The notes: generated by a model from the sequence alone, not told the origin. 12,217 nucleotides of DNA from Methanobacteriota archaeon (GCA_030606525.1 JAUWGG010000014.1:1-12217), one strand, 5' to 3'; shown: positions 1-7,295, numbered from the stretch's first letter. Translations and numbers: made by a program.

Positions 1-1337
1 GGCTTTCCGTCATCGGAGGGCTTATTCCTCTTATCATGATTCTCAATGTGATCCCGACAGTACTTTCTGGCGAGAACCCAGCATTCACCTCATTCGGGAT
101 GGAACTGCTCATAGATCGCCTAGCACTATTCATGCTGATATGCATCACTATGTTAGGATTTTTGTCAGCACTTTATTCCATGAAGTACATGGCAGAAGAA
201 GCTCATCTCAGCAGATATCACGCTTGTCTGCACTTTTTTATCGCAGGTATGATCGGTGTAGTTATTTCACAAAACCTTCTCCTGATATACGCTTTTGTCG
301 AGGTCATGATTATCGCGTCTTGCATGTTGATCGCACAACGCTCATCTAAGAGATCTGTCGAGGCAAGTTATAAATATTTTATATTGTGCACAATAGCATC
401 GTTTTTCATTCTTCTTGGGGTGATATTGACATATCATCTATTCAATACTGTAAATCTCAATTGGATCAGAGTAATTTCCCTTGATGGAACTGACCGTTCA
501 ATGATAGCGCTTTGCATTATATTTGGTTTTGGTGTAATGGCAGGGATGGTACCAATGCATGCATGGGTCCCTGACGCTTCAGGTGAAGCTCCATCACCTA
601 TCAGTTGTTTGCTTTTGGGAGCGATGATACCAATTGCATTATACACCATGGTTAGGATTCTTTACCATCTATTTGATCCTAATAGCTTTGGAGAGATCAA
701 TCTTTTATTGATGTGCATGGGTATAATAAGCATGATAATTGGAGCTATGATGGCTCTTGTTCAAAAAGACATAAAAAGACTTCTCGCATACTCAGGCATA
801 AATCAAGTTGGATTTATACTGCTTGGACTGGGCACAGGAACCACAATTGGGTTTATTGGGGGATTCTATCATATGCTCACCTACGGTGTTGGAATAGCTC
901 TATTGTTCTTTTGCGCTGGCAATATTATCATGAGTACTAAGACAAGAAATTTTAGAGAATTGGGCGGGTTGTCTGCAAAAATGCCTGTAACCGTGATAGG
1001 ATTTATTATCGGGGCACTGTCTCTATCGGGCATTCCTCCATTTGGAGGCTATTTGAGTAAACACATCATATGTGATGCTGCGTTCAGTGCAAATCAACCA
1101 TTGTTCGCTGTCATCTCCGTTATAACAAGCGTTATAACCCTCGCATATTTCTTAAGGGTAATTCAGCATGCATTTTTAGGAAAAGAAACTGCTAATACAA
1201 TGAATGTGAAAGAATCTTCTCTCGCGATGCTCATCCCGATAATATTCTTGAGCGGAATATGCATAATCTTAGGAATATTTGCTAATCAAATACTTGTATT
1301 CCTTGAGAGCGGACTCGGTGCTTTGGGAGGGATTTAA
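1..1337 (+). CDS. Antiporter-like (NuoL/M/N, HyfF/MrpD-type) membrane subunit of group 4 hydrogenase, 5' partial
   Basis: A polytopic membrane protein of the proton-translocating NuoL/M/N/MrpD family, expected to form an ion-channel subunit of the membrane arm. The frame is open from nt 3 with hydrophobic sequence (LSVIGGLIPL) before the first ATG at nt 36, so the gene enters from outside and that ATG is probably internal. Family hallmarks seen: TM5 glutamate in FVEVMIIAS (E at 300-302), the segment MVPMHAWVPDASGEAPSPIS, QKDIKRLLAYSGINQVG, and the SGIPPFGGYLSK helix with its Lys (1059-1061). Unusually, the TM7 position that is normally Lys (GFGxKAG) is Met (537-539) and the TM8 Lys position is Pro (630-632). 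The protein ends soon after the last helices and lacks the long C-terminal arm of its paralogue at 1732. Its stop overlaps the next start by one base (TAATG). HyfF-like is the best analogy; the exact subfamily is uncertain. Confidence 0.9.
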   Translation, partial: LSVIGGLIPLIMILNVIPTVLSGENPAFTSFGMELLIDRLALFMLICITMLGFLSALYSMKYMAEEAHLSRYHACLHFFIAGMIGVVISQNLLLIYAFVEVMIIASCMLIAQRSSKRSVEASYKYFILCTIASFFILLGVILTYHLFNTVNLNWIRVISLDGTDRSMIALCIIFGFGVMAGMVPMHAWVPDASGEAPSPISCLLLGAMIPIALYTMVRILYHLFDPNSFGEINLLLMCMGIISMIIGAMMALVQKDIKRLLAYSGINQVGFILLGLGTGTTIGFIGGFYHMLTYGVGIALLFFCAGNIIMSTKTRNFRELGGLSAKMPVTVIGFIIGALSLSGIPPFGGYLSKHIICDAAFSANQPLFAVISVITSVITLAYFLRVIQHAFLGKETANTMNVKESSLAMLIPIIFLSGICIILGIFANQILVFLESGLGALGGI

Positions 1338-1735
1338 TGTTTGAGAAACTCGTCAAATGGTCAAGAAAAAAATCACCTTGGATATTTCATGTAAGTGCGG
1401 GTTCGTGCAACAATTGCGATATCGAGCGATTTGGTATTCTATTAAAGGGAAGTCCAAGGCATGCAGATATTCTCGTCGTAACAGGTATAGTGAACAGACA
1501 AGCAGCTCCACGTGTGAGAAGGGTATACGAGCAAACTCCGGATCCCAAGCTCGTTGTCGCACTGGGTAATTGTGCAGTATCTGGAGGGATTTTCAAAAAT
1601 GGATACAACATGGTAGGTCCTGTGGATAAGGTGATACCCGTTGATGTTTACGTCATGGGCTGTCCACCGAGACCGCAGGCTATCATCGACGGCATTGTTG
1701 AGGCAATAAAGAAATACGAGGTGATCAAAGTATGA
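1337..1735 (+). CDS. [NiFe] hydrogenase small subunit, NuoB/EchC/MbhJ-like, with apparent internal deletion
   Basis: Electron-transfer subunit that carries the proximal [4Fe-4S] cluster and passes electrons between the ferredoxin-like subunit and the NiFe site. The four expected cysteines are visible: C24 and C27 (GSCNNCDIE), C79 (ALGNCAVSGG) and C109 (VMGCPPRP). The start is supported by GGGAGGG five bases upstream (1325-1331) and a one-base overlap with the previous stop. Homologues normally carry about 12-14 residues (a segment resembling ALTPRYDVE) between CDIE and RFGI. Here C27-D-I-E runs straight into R31-F-G-I. This makes the protein 132 residues, a little short for the family (about 145-150 from memory). 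Everything downstream (GSPRHADILVVTG) aligns normally, so the reading frame is intact. The gene sits between two paralogous antiporter genes, and its stop overlaps the next start by 4 nt (ATGA). The assignment is secure; whether the shortened protein still works is unknown. Confidence 0.92.
   Translation: MFEKLVKWSRKKSPWIFHVSAGSCNNCDIERFGILLKGSPRHADILVVTGIVNRQAAPRVRRVYEQTPDPKLVVALGNCAVSGGIFKNGYNMVGPVDKVIPVDVYVMGCPPRPQAIIDGIVEAIKKYEVIKV
1718..1726 (+). promoter_or_regulatory. Strong Shine-Dalgarno GAGGTGATC for the 628-aa antiporter subunit
   Basis: GAGGTGATC lies inside the end of the small-subunit gene, five bases before the ATG at 1732. It matches the canonical archaeal/bacterial anti-SD complement over nine bases. 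This fixes the start within the ATGA overlap and suggests strong, independent translation of this subunit. Confidence 0.8.
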
Positions 1736-3618
1736 ATACAGATCTATTGATAATTGCCATCTCTTTGCCATTCATAGCTGCACTTGCGGTACCTTTTGTG
1801 GGTATGATTTCTAGCAAAGCGAGGGGTTACTTTTCGTCAATTGTAACTGTAGTGATTGCTTCAATAATCATGTTAACTATTCCAACGATCTATTCTGGAG
1901 AAACGATCGAACTTCTATTTCAATGGATTCCAATTCTTGGTGTTGATTTCGGGATATACATTGATGGATTGAGTATATTGATAGCGCTGATAATCTCAGT
2001 TCTGGGTGCTTTAGCCTCCATATATTCAATAGGTTTTATGAAAGATCGCGAAGGTTCGAACAGATATTATATCTTATTATTGCTTTTCATTGGAAGTATG
2101 CTGGGTGTTGCTTTTTCAAGCAATCTCTTCCTATTCTATGTCTTCTGGGAGTTGATGACCCTTACATCCTGGGGGCTTGTGATATTTTATCAAAGGGAAG
2201 AAAAACCATTAAAGGCTGGGTATAAATATTTTGTAATGACCACTGCAGCTAGTGTATGGATATTGATAGCCATCACCGCGATCTTCTCATACACAGGAAC
2301 TTTTGATATGAGAATTGTAATTCCCTTGAGCGCAACTGGACCTGGATGGCTCGGTCCATTCCTACTGGTCTCTCTTTTCATTGGTTTTGGGATAAAAGCA
2401 ACAATCGTGCCATTGCACACATGGACTCCGGCAGCCTATTCAGAAACTCCAGCTCCAATAAGTGCGATATTTTCCAGTGCAATGACAAAATTGGGTATTT
2501 ATGGGATTGTACGTTTGTTCTATGTTATGTTCATACCCTTATCCTTCACCTATCCCTTGATCGCAGCTTTTGGGGTTGTCACTATGGTTATCGGTGGAAT
2601 GATGGCCCTTATCCAAGAGGATATTAAACGTTTGCTTGCCTATAGCAGCGTGAGCCAGATCGGTTATGTACTTTTAGGGATCGGTGTAGGTACCGCTTTT
2701 GGCATAGCTGGAGGATTGTTCCATCTATTGAACCATGCCATGTTCAAAGCACTTTTGTTCCTGTGTGCTGGCGCGGTCATCTACAGAGTTGGCACCAGAG
2801 ACATCAATGAATTAGGTGGTTTAGCCAAGAAAATGCCTATCACAGCAGCCTGCTTTATCATCGGTGCTTTAGCTGTCTCGGGAGTACCTCCGTTCAATGG
2901 TTTTGTAAGTAAGTTGATGATATACGAAGCGACAATAGAAGCAGGTGGGATCTATTATGTTCTTTGTGCTGTTGCTGCGTTCGTGAGCGTGATCACCCTT
3001 GCATATTTTGTAAAGGCGGTACACAGCATTTTCTTTGGTCAATCTCTCGAAAATTTAAAAGAAATGAAGGAGGTATCACCATATATGTACGTACCGATGT
3101 GCATTCTTGCGGCAGGCTGCATCATATTCGGTATTTTTCCACAATTGCCGCTTAGATATCTCGTGGGTCCTGCTGTGGGTGTGATCACAAGTGGCGTTTG
3201 GACATACGATATATTATATCCAATCAGGAGTGATCTGGGAATATGGGATGCAGTTACTGCCACTTCACTTCTAATCATCGGTATAATCGTTGGAGTGTTG
3301 ATCTATTACTTCGGAATGGGGAGGTCCACCACCTCACCAAAAATTGAGAAGACAAAGATATTCGTTGGAGGGGAGGAACTCGCACCAGATGAACTTCAAT
3401 TTTCATCGGCTCATTTTTATTCCAGCATTAAAACCTCTCTAAAACCATTTTATGATTTATCGCGTGCAGGAGGATTCGACTGGATCTATTTTAATAGCGC
3501 AGCTGCATTCGAAAGAACCTGCGAGTACTTAAGAAAAACTCACACAGGTAGCTTAGCAATGTACATAGCTTGGTTTATGATTGCTCTTATACTATTTGGG
3601 ATGGTATTGCTTATCTAG
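1732..3618 (+). CDS. EchA/NuoL-like antiporter subunit with C-terminal lateral arm
   Basis: A 628-residue polytopic protein, the main candidate for ion pumping in this complex. All signature charged residues of the NuoL/MrpA-D family are present: TM5 Glu140 (FWELMTL), TM7 Lys222 (GFGIKATIVPLHTW), TM8 Lys253 (AMTKLGIYG) and Lys394 in GVPPFNGFVSK. QEDIKRLLAYSSVSQIG is also typical. After the 14-helix core come another membrane helix (about 500-525), a hydrophilic stretch with FVGGEELAPDELQF, an amphipathic region (SSIKTSLKPFYDLS) and a final hydrophobic helix (about 605-626). This matches the lateral helix plus TM16 arrangement of NuoL and the long EchA/MbxH-type subunits. It is paralogous to the first gene in the window but, unlike it, keeps all the pumping residues. 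Start set by GAGGTGATC; overlaps the small-subunit stop by 4 nt. Confidence 0.93.
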   Translation: MNTDLLIIAISLPFIAALAVPFVGMISSKARGYFSSIVTVVIASIIMLTIPTIYSGETIELLFQWIPILGVDFGIYIDGLSILIALIISVLGALASIYSIGFMKDREGSNRYYILLLLFIGSMLGVAFSSNLFLFYVFWELMTLTSWGLVIFYQREEKPLKAGYKYFVMTTAASVWILIAITAIFSYTGTFDMRIVIPLSATGPGWLGPFLLVSLFIGFGIKATIVPLHTWTPAAYSETPAPISAIFSSAMTKLGIYGIVRLFYVMFIPLSFTYPLIAAFGVVTMVIGGMMALIQEDIKRLLAYSSVSQIGYVLLGIGVGTAFGIAGGLFHLLNHAMFKALLFLCAGAVIYRVGTRDINELGGLAKKMPITAACFIIGALAVSGVPPFNGFVSKLMIYEATIEAGGIYYVLCAVAAFVSVITLAYFVKAVHSIFFGQSLENLKEMKEVSPYMYVPMCILAAGCIIFGIFPQLPLRYLVGPAVGVITSGVWTYDILYPIRSDLGIWDAVTATSLLIIGIIVGVLIYYFGMGRSTTSPKIEKTKIFVGGEELAPDELQFSSAHFYSSIKTSLKPFYDLSRAGGFDWIYFNSAAAFERTCEYLRKTHTGSLAMYIAWFMIALILFGMVLLI

Positions 3619-3641
3619 CGGGGATTAAATGGAGGGTATGA

Positions 3642-4103
3642 ATGGAGGATAAAATAGAGAAGAAATTGAGGGAAGAACTCGGTGATCATTTCATCGAGTA
3701 TGAACTAAAACCTTCCAACAAAAAAAAGGGGATATGGATAAGAATCTCTGCAGAAGGTAATAGGAAGGCAGCGAAGATCTTGATCAATGCATTTAAAGCT
3801 AGATTCAGTACGACATCTTCTGTTGAACACAGTTCATTCATAGAACTTATATATCATTTCGCAATAGATGAAGAGGGACTGGCAGTGAACTTGAAAGCTG
3901 ATGTATTGAAAACAAATTTGATGGTGGAAACAATTGCTGACATCGTTCCCGGTGCAGAATTTATAGAAAGGGAGATTTATGATATCTTTGGTATAACTTT
4001 CAGAAATCACCCAAATCCAAAGAGATTGATACTGTCTGATGATTGGAAAGAAGGAGAATATCCGTTGAGAAAAAGTTTTAGAGTTGATAAAGATGAAACG
4101 TGA
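3642..4103 (+). CDS. Hydrogenase/complex I 30-kDa-like subunit, NuoC/EchD-type
   Basis: Soluble 153-residue subunit of the peripheral arm that packs on the catalytic large subunit and has no cofactor. The family signature is clear near the C-terminus: FIEREIYDIFGITF (about 109-122), then NHPNPKRLILSDDWKEGEYP and LRK. The N-terminal half is a weakly conserved alpha/beta region, as usual. ATG at 3642 is preceded by GGAGGG (3631-3636) at 5-nt spacing. The 23-nt gap from the previous stop is the largest gap in the operon. The end overlaps the start of the large subunit by 11 nt, implying translational coupling of these two partner subunits. The usual GHPdLRR element appears as NHPNPKR, a mild divergence. 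Confidence 0.93.
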   Translation: MEDKIEKKLREELGDHFIEYELKPSNKKKGIWIRISAEGNRKAAKILINAFKARFSTTSSVEHSSFIELIYHFAIDEEGLAVNLKADVLKTNLMVETIADIVPGAEFIEREIYDIFGITFRNHPNPKRLILSDDWKEGEYPLRKSFRVDKDET

Positions 4104-5280
4104 ATGTACTATTATTCCAATGGGACCATTTCATCCTGCTCTAGCGGAGCCAGAGTTTTTCAAGTTATCTGTTAAGGGTGAAAAAATTATAGATGTTGAA
4201 ATCAGGATAGGTTATAATCACAGAGGAATAGAAAAATTAGCTGAAGGGTTGACCTATAATCAGTGCATATTTTTAGTTGAAAGGGTCTGCGGTATATGTT
4301 CCAATATTCATCCTCTATGTTTCGCTCAAGCTGTTGAGGAAATCGCTGGGGTTGAAGTACCTGATAGAGCTAAATATATCAGAACGGTAATTGCAGAGCT
4401 TGAACGCATTCACAGTCACTTTCTGTGGTTAGGTCTTGCAGGTCATATAATTGGCTTTGATACTTTATTGATGTGGGCATGGAAGGCAAGAGAACTTGTA
4501 TTGGATATCTTTGAGACTGTCACAGGCAACAGGCAGAGCTATGCTATGAATGCAATAGGCGGTGTAAGAAGAGATCTGAAAAAAGAACACATATCTAAAA
4601 TTTTAAAGACAATGGACGAAGCTGAGAGAGCAACAAAAAGATTCATAAAGGCGATAAGTGGGGATCCTGTAACTCTCTCAAGGCTCAAAGGTGTTGGTGT
4701 TTTATCAAATGAAGATGCAAAGAAGTACTGTGTTGTAGGACCTGTTGCAAGGGCTTCAGGTTTGAAGATAGACATAAGGAAGGATTATCCATATGCTGCT
4801 TACGATGAGATGGACTTCGACATTCCAGTAAGAAGGGATGGGGATGCGTTAGCAAAAACCGAAGTGAGATTAGAGGAGTTATTGCAATCAATAAGGATCA
4901 TAAGACAAGCTGTTGACGCTTTACCTAATGGTGATATAAAATGCGAGGTAAAGGAGATGCCCGAAGGAGAAGGACTAAGCAGGGGAGAAGCACCCAGAGG
5001 TGAAGATCTCCACTATGTAGTTTCAAATGGTTCAAATATGCCGGAGAGAGTTAAAATAAGAGCACCTACCTTCATGAACCTACCTTCTATTAAACCACAG
5101 CTTATAGGGAACACGATTGCTGATGCCCTCATTATAATCGGAGCTATAGATCCGTGTTTCTGCTGCACAGATCGACTCACCGTCGTTGATGTGAAAGAAA
5201 ATAGAGAGAAGATCATGAGCTCAGATGAACTTTTACAACGCTCGCGAAAAAAATCATCTGCAGATCATAGAGGATCGTGA
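4093..5280 (+). CDS. Group 4 [NiFe] hydrogenase catalytic large subunit, EchE/MbhL/NuoD-like
   Basis: Holds the Ni-Fe active site for H2 evolution or oxidation. With ATG 4093 as residue 1, the L1 motif is R64-V-C66-G-I-C69 with H73, and the L2 motif is D353-P-C355-F-C-C358-T-D-R361. All four NiFe-ligand cysteines are therefore present. This marks a true hydrogenase rather than complex I, Fpo or a cysteine-less hydrogenase-related complex. Other family segments are YNHRGIEKLAEG, AELERIHSHFLWLG and GAPRGE-like RGEAPRGEDLHY. ATG 4093 (11-nt overlap with the NuoC-like gene) is preferred over the in-frame TTG at 4084. After R361, where maturation proteases cut many hydrogenases, 34 residues follow (LTVVDVKENRE, then a basic tail). 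Some group 4 enzymes keep their tail, so processing is undecided. An extra cysteine (C357) lies within L2. No hyp or endopeptidase genes are in the window. Confidence 0.95.
   Translation: MKRECTIIPMGPFHPALAEPEFFKLSVKGEKIIDVEIRIGYNHRGIEKLAEGLTYNQCIFLVERVCGICSNIHPLCFAQAVEEIAGVEVPDRAKYIRTVIAELERIHSHFLWLGLAGHIIGFDTLLMWAWKARELVLDIFETVTGNRQSYAMNAIGGVRRDLKKEHISKILKTMDEAERATKRFIKAISGDPVTLSRLKGVGVLSNEDAKKYCVVGPVARASGLKIDIRKDYPYAAYDEMDFDIPVRRDGDALAKTEVRLEELLQSIRIIRQAVDALPNGDIKCEVKEMPEGEGLSRGEAPRGEDLHYVVSNGSNMPERVKIRAPTFMNLPSIKPQLIGNTIADALIIIGAIDPCFCCTDRLTVVDVKENREKIMSSDELLQRSRKKSSADHRGS
5270..5274 (+). promoter_or_regulatory. Shine-Dalgarno GAGGA deciding a GTG start at 5285
   Basis: GAGGA sits 10 nt before GTG 5285, just inside the end of the large-subunit gene. 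The alternative in-frame ATG at 5225 has only weak purine-rich sequence upstream. It would also add 20 hydrophilic residues before the first membrane helix and overlap the large subunit by 56 nt. Confidence 0.55.
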
Positions 5281-5284
5281 TATC

Positions 5285-6220
5285 GTGAACTGGTGGTCCT
5301 TATTTCATCTCCTTGTTTTTCCTGGTCTGATATTTGCTGCAACTATCGGATTATTATTGCTATGGCTTCTGAGAAAACTGATCGCGAGGTTTCAATGGAG
5401 GGTCGGCCCCCCAATATACCAGTGTTTTGCTGATTTCTTCAAACTGTTATTTAAGGAGAGTATAGTCCCAGCAGATGCAAATAGAATCGTATTCATTCTC
5501 GCCTCATTTGTATCTTTATCGGCTGCTACTGTAGCCATGTTATTGATACCGATCGGAAGTTCACAGCCATTTCAAGGTTTTATGGGTGATATCATAGTAC
5601 TTATCTATCTTCTTTCAATACCAAGTATAGCCATAATCTTAGGAGGTTCCTCTTCATCAAACCCCTTTGGAGCAGTGGGGGCCAGTCGAGAAATGGTGCT
5701 GATGATCGCTTATGAGATAGGTCTAATACTCTCTATTCTAACATTAGCCATTGATGCAGGCTCTTTGATGATTGGGGATATTGTGAAGTATCAAGTGAGC
5801 AATCAAATTTATCTTATAAGATATCCTTTTGCGGCTGTCGCATTCTTCATATGCGTTCAAGCGAAGTTGGGCATCACCCCGTTCGATATTCCAGATGCAA
5901 AGACAGAACTTATAGCCGGTCCATATACTGAGTACTCTGGCAGGCTGCTCGCTTTATTCAAACTCTCCCATGCAATTCTATTTTTTGGACTAATGAGCAT
6001 GATGATATCTTTATTCTTCCCAGGACCTTTTACTGGTGTATATATATTCGATGTTCTAATTCATTTGCTTAAGTGTTCGATCATCGTCATACCAATATCT
6101 ATAATCGCGGCGGTAAACCCAAGACTTAAAATAAATCATGCCCTAAGATTCTTCTGGATCTTTGTATTCATTTTAGCAGCTGTGGACTTCGCAAGAGCGC
6201 TTCTGTTGGTGATCGCATGA
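5285..6220 (+). CDS. Hydrogenase membrane anchor subunit, NuoH/EchB/MbhM-like
   Basis: Integral membrane subunit that joins the catalytic peripheral arm to the antiporter-like subunits. The predicted product is 311 residues with about eight hydrophobic helices. NuoH-family landmarks seen: RVGPPIYQCFADFFKLLFKE just after TM1, then GAVGASREMVLMIAYEIGL with its conserved acidic residues, and ITPFDIPDAKTELIAGPYTE followed by YSGRLLALFKL. These loops form the site where the NuoB- and NuoD-like subunits dock and the entry of the charged membrane axis. GTG 5285 is chosen because MNWWSLFHLLVFPG starts directly at TM1, as in homologues. The in-frame ATG at 5225 would give 331 residues. The stop overlaps the start of the next gene by 4 nt (ATGA). 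Confidence 0.92.
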   Translation: MNWWSLFHLLVFPGLIFAATIGLLLLWLLRKLIARFQWRVGPPIYQCFADFFKLLFKESIVPADANRIVFILASFVSLSAATVAMLLIPIGSSQPFQGFMGDIIVLIYLLSIPSIAIILGGSSSSNPFGAVGASREMVLMIAYEIGLILSILTLAIDAGSLMIGDIVKYQVSNQIYLIRYPFAAVAFFICVQAKLGITPFDIPDAKTELIAGPYTEYSGRLLALFKLSHAILFFGLMSMMISLFFPGPFTGVYIFDVLIHLLKCSIIVIPISIIAAVNPRLKINHALRFFWIFVFILAAVDFARALLLVIA

Positions 6221-6849
6221 AGAAAGATAAGAAAAGATCATTGTTAAAGATAGATGAGTTATCCGAAGCACTTAGATCCGCATTTAGCAAACCCTTTACC
6301 GTTAAATATCCTTATGCACCTTCACCTGCTCCTGAAGGGTTTAGAGGAAAACCTGAGTTCGATGAAGAAAAATGTATGGGATGCGGTGCATGCTCAGAGG
6401 TCTGCCCAGGTGGAGCTATCAGCATAATTGACGAAGGTGATACAAGGAAAATCGAACTGTTATATGGGACATGCACTTTTTGCGGTCTATGTGAGGAGTG
6501 CTGTCCTATTGAAGAAAAAGGAATAAGACTTACAACAGAATTTAAAATGGTCTTTTCTGATAAAGATGAAGCAAGAACCAGCATAGAAAAACCGTTGGTT
6601 CGATGTGAGCGCTGTGGTGAACCCATAACAACGGTAGACCATCTTAAATGGATGATCGATAGATTGGGTCCATTGGCTTTCAGCAACGCCACGCTTGTGT
6701 CAGTGATATATGATTTAACATTAGGAAAAATCCCAATCAAAGAACCAGAGGCAAAAGAGATCGATAGAGCAGATGTAATAGGGATTCTATGTCCAAAATG
6801 TAGAAGAAAGGCTGCTGTTATTGATCATGGCTATAGGGTTAAATATTAA
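6217..6849 (+). CDS. 2x[4Fe-4S] ferredoxin-like subunit, NuoI/EchF/HycF-type, with C-terminal CxxC pairs
   Basis: Electron-entry subunit, likely the docking partner for soluble ferredoxin. Residues about 27-50 (FTVKYPYAPSPAPEGFRGKP) are NuoI-like. Cluster 1 is C53-x2-C56-x2-C59-x3-C63-P; cluster 2 is C86-x2-C89-x2-C92-x3-C96-P, with an extra C95. Beyond a normal EchF/NuoI length there is a roughly 100-residue extension with two more cysteine pairs, C130-ER-C133-GEP and L-C192-PK-C195-RR. They could form a zinc-ribbon-like or additional metal site. Similar extensions occur, as I recall, in HycF/HyfH of formate hydrogenlyase and hydrogenase-4. This is the last gene of the operon. It overlaps the NuoH-like gene by 4 nt and ends 13 bp from the convergent gcvH. 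No membrane helices. Confidence 0.93.
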   Translation: MKKDKKRSLLKIDELSEALRSAFSKPFTVKYPYAPSPAPEGFRGKPEFDEEKCMGCGACSEVCPGGAISIIDEGDTRKIELLYGTCTFCGLCEECCPIEEKGIRLTTEFKMVFSDKDEARTSIEKPLVRCERCGEPITTVDHLKWMIDRLGPLAFSNATLVSVIYDLTLGKIPIKEPEAKEIDRADVIGILCPKCRRKAAVIDHGYRVKY

Positions 6850-6862
6850 AAGCATGGTAAAT

Positions 6863-7246
6863 TCATTTACCTAAGATTTTCCCATAATCTTCAGCTGTTA
6901 AAAGCTCAGCTAATTCACTTTTATCCGCTAATCTCAACAGAACCATCCACCCATTACCATACGGTTCGCTGTTCATCAACTCAGGAGTATCTTCCAATTT
7001 AGCGTTAACCTCAGCAATCATTCCACTTACTGGCGAAAAAACATCGTTTGTCGCTTTCACTGATTCTACTGTCCCCAATACATCCCCTTTTTTAATCTCT
7101 GTACCTTTTTCAGGCATCTCAACATAAACGATATCTGTTAACTCACCTTGAGCATGGTCAGTTATCCCAATTCGTACCTTATCCTCTTCGATCTTGATCC
7201 ATTCATGCGTTTTAGTATATTTCAATTCTTCTGCAACTTCGTTCAT
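6863..7246 (-). CDS. gcvH: Glycine cleavage system H protein (lipoyl carrier)
   Basis: Small soluble carrier whose lipoyl-lysine shuttles the aminomethyl group between the P, T and L proteins of the glycine cleavage system. The 127-residue product has the usual length. Motifs: LKYTKTHEWIKIE near the N-terminus, GITDHAQGELTDIVYVEMP, ESVKATNDVFSPVSG with lipoylated Lys64, and PYGNGWMVLL near the end. ATG at 7246 is chosen because AGGTGAGGG (7260-7252, minus strand) ends five bases upstream. The in-frame GTG at 7258 lies inside that ribosome binding site. No gcvT, gcvP, lpd or lipoate ligase gene is in the window, so the H protein stands alone here. It lies downstream of, and in the same direction as, the ABC permease. 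A TATA-like box at 7281-7289 suggests its own promoter. Confidence 0.95.
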   Translation of the reverse strand: MNEVAEELKYTKTHEWIKIEEDKVRIGITDHAQGELTDIVYVEMPEKGTEIKKGDVLGTVESVKATNDVFSPVSGMIAEVNAKLEDTPELMNSEPYGNGWMVLLRLADKSELAELLTAEDYGKILGK

Positions 7247-7280
7247 TTCATCCCTCACCTGATCATTTAACCTTTCGATT

Positions 7281-7295
7281 CTGTATAAGTTTAGA
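7281..7295 (-). promoter_or_regulatory. gcvH: Candidate box A/BRE promoter for gcvH
   Basis: Read on the minus strand, CTAAACTTATACAG resembles an archaeal BRE plus TATA element. About 26 bases downstream falls near 7258-7260, which would give a short leader carrying the AGGTGAGGG site. The rest of the gap 7247-7343 holds no other structure I can see. This is a motif match only. Confidence 0.4.

Noticed and set aside
36..38. ATG at 36 as the start of the first antiporter gene
   Set aside because: The frame is open to the left edge with hydrophobic, helix-like codons before it and no ribosome binding site, so the gene is truncated by the window.
1442..1771. Antisense reading frame across the small-subunit gene
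   Set aside because: Its composition is unlike a real protein, and it lies wholly opposite conserved coding sequence and a gene junction.
3629..3652. Seven-codon ORF (MEGMNGG) ahead of the NuoC-like gene
   Set aside because: It is formed by the purine-rich ribosome binding site itself and has no site of its own.
6312..6740. Long antisense reading frame (142 codons) opposite the ferredoxin-like gene
   Set aside because: It is a shadow of a clearly conserved gene; it has no recognisable motifs and no ribosome binding site.
1..6849. Complex I, Fpo or cysteine-less hydrogenase-related (Ehr) complex
   Set aside because: Both CxxC pairs for the NiFe centre are intact in the large subunit, and no NuoA, NuoJ or NuoK-like genes are present.
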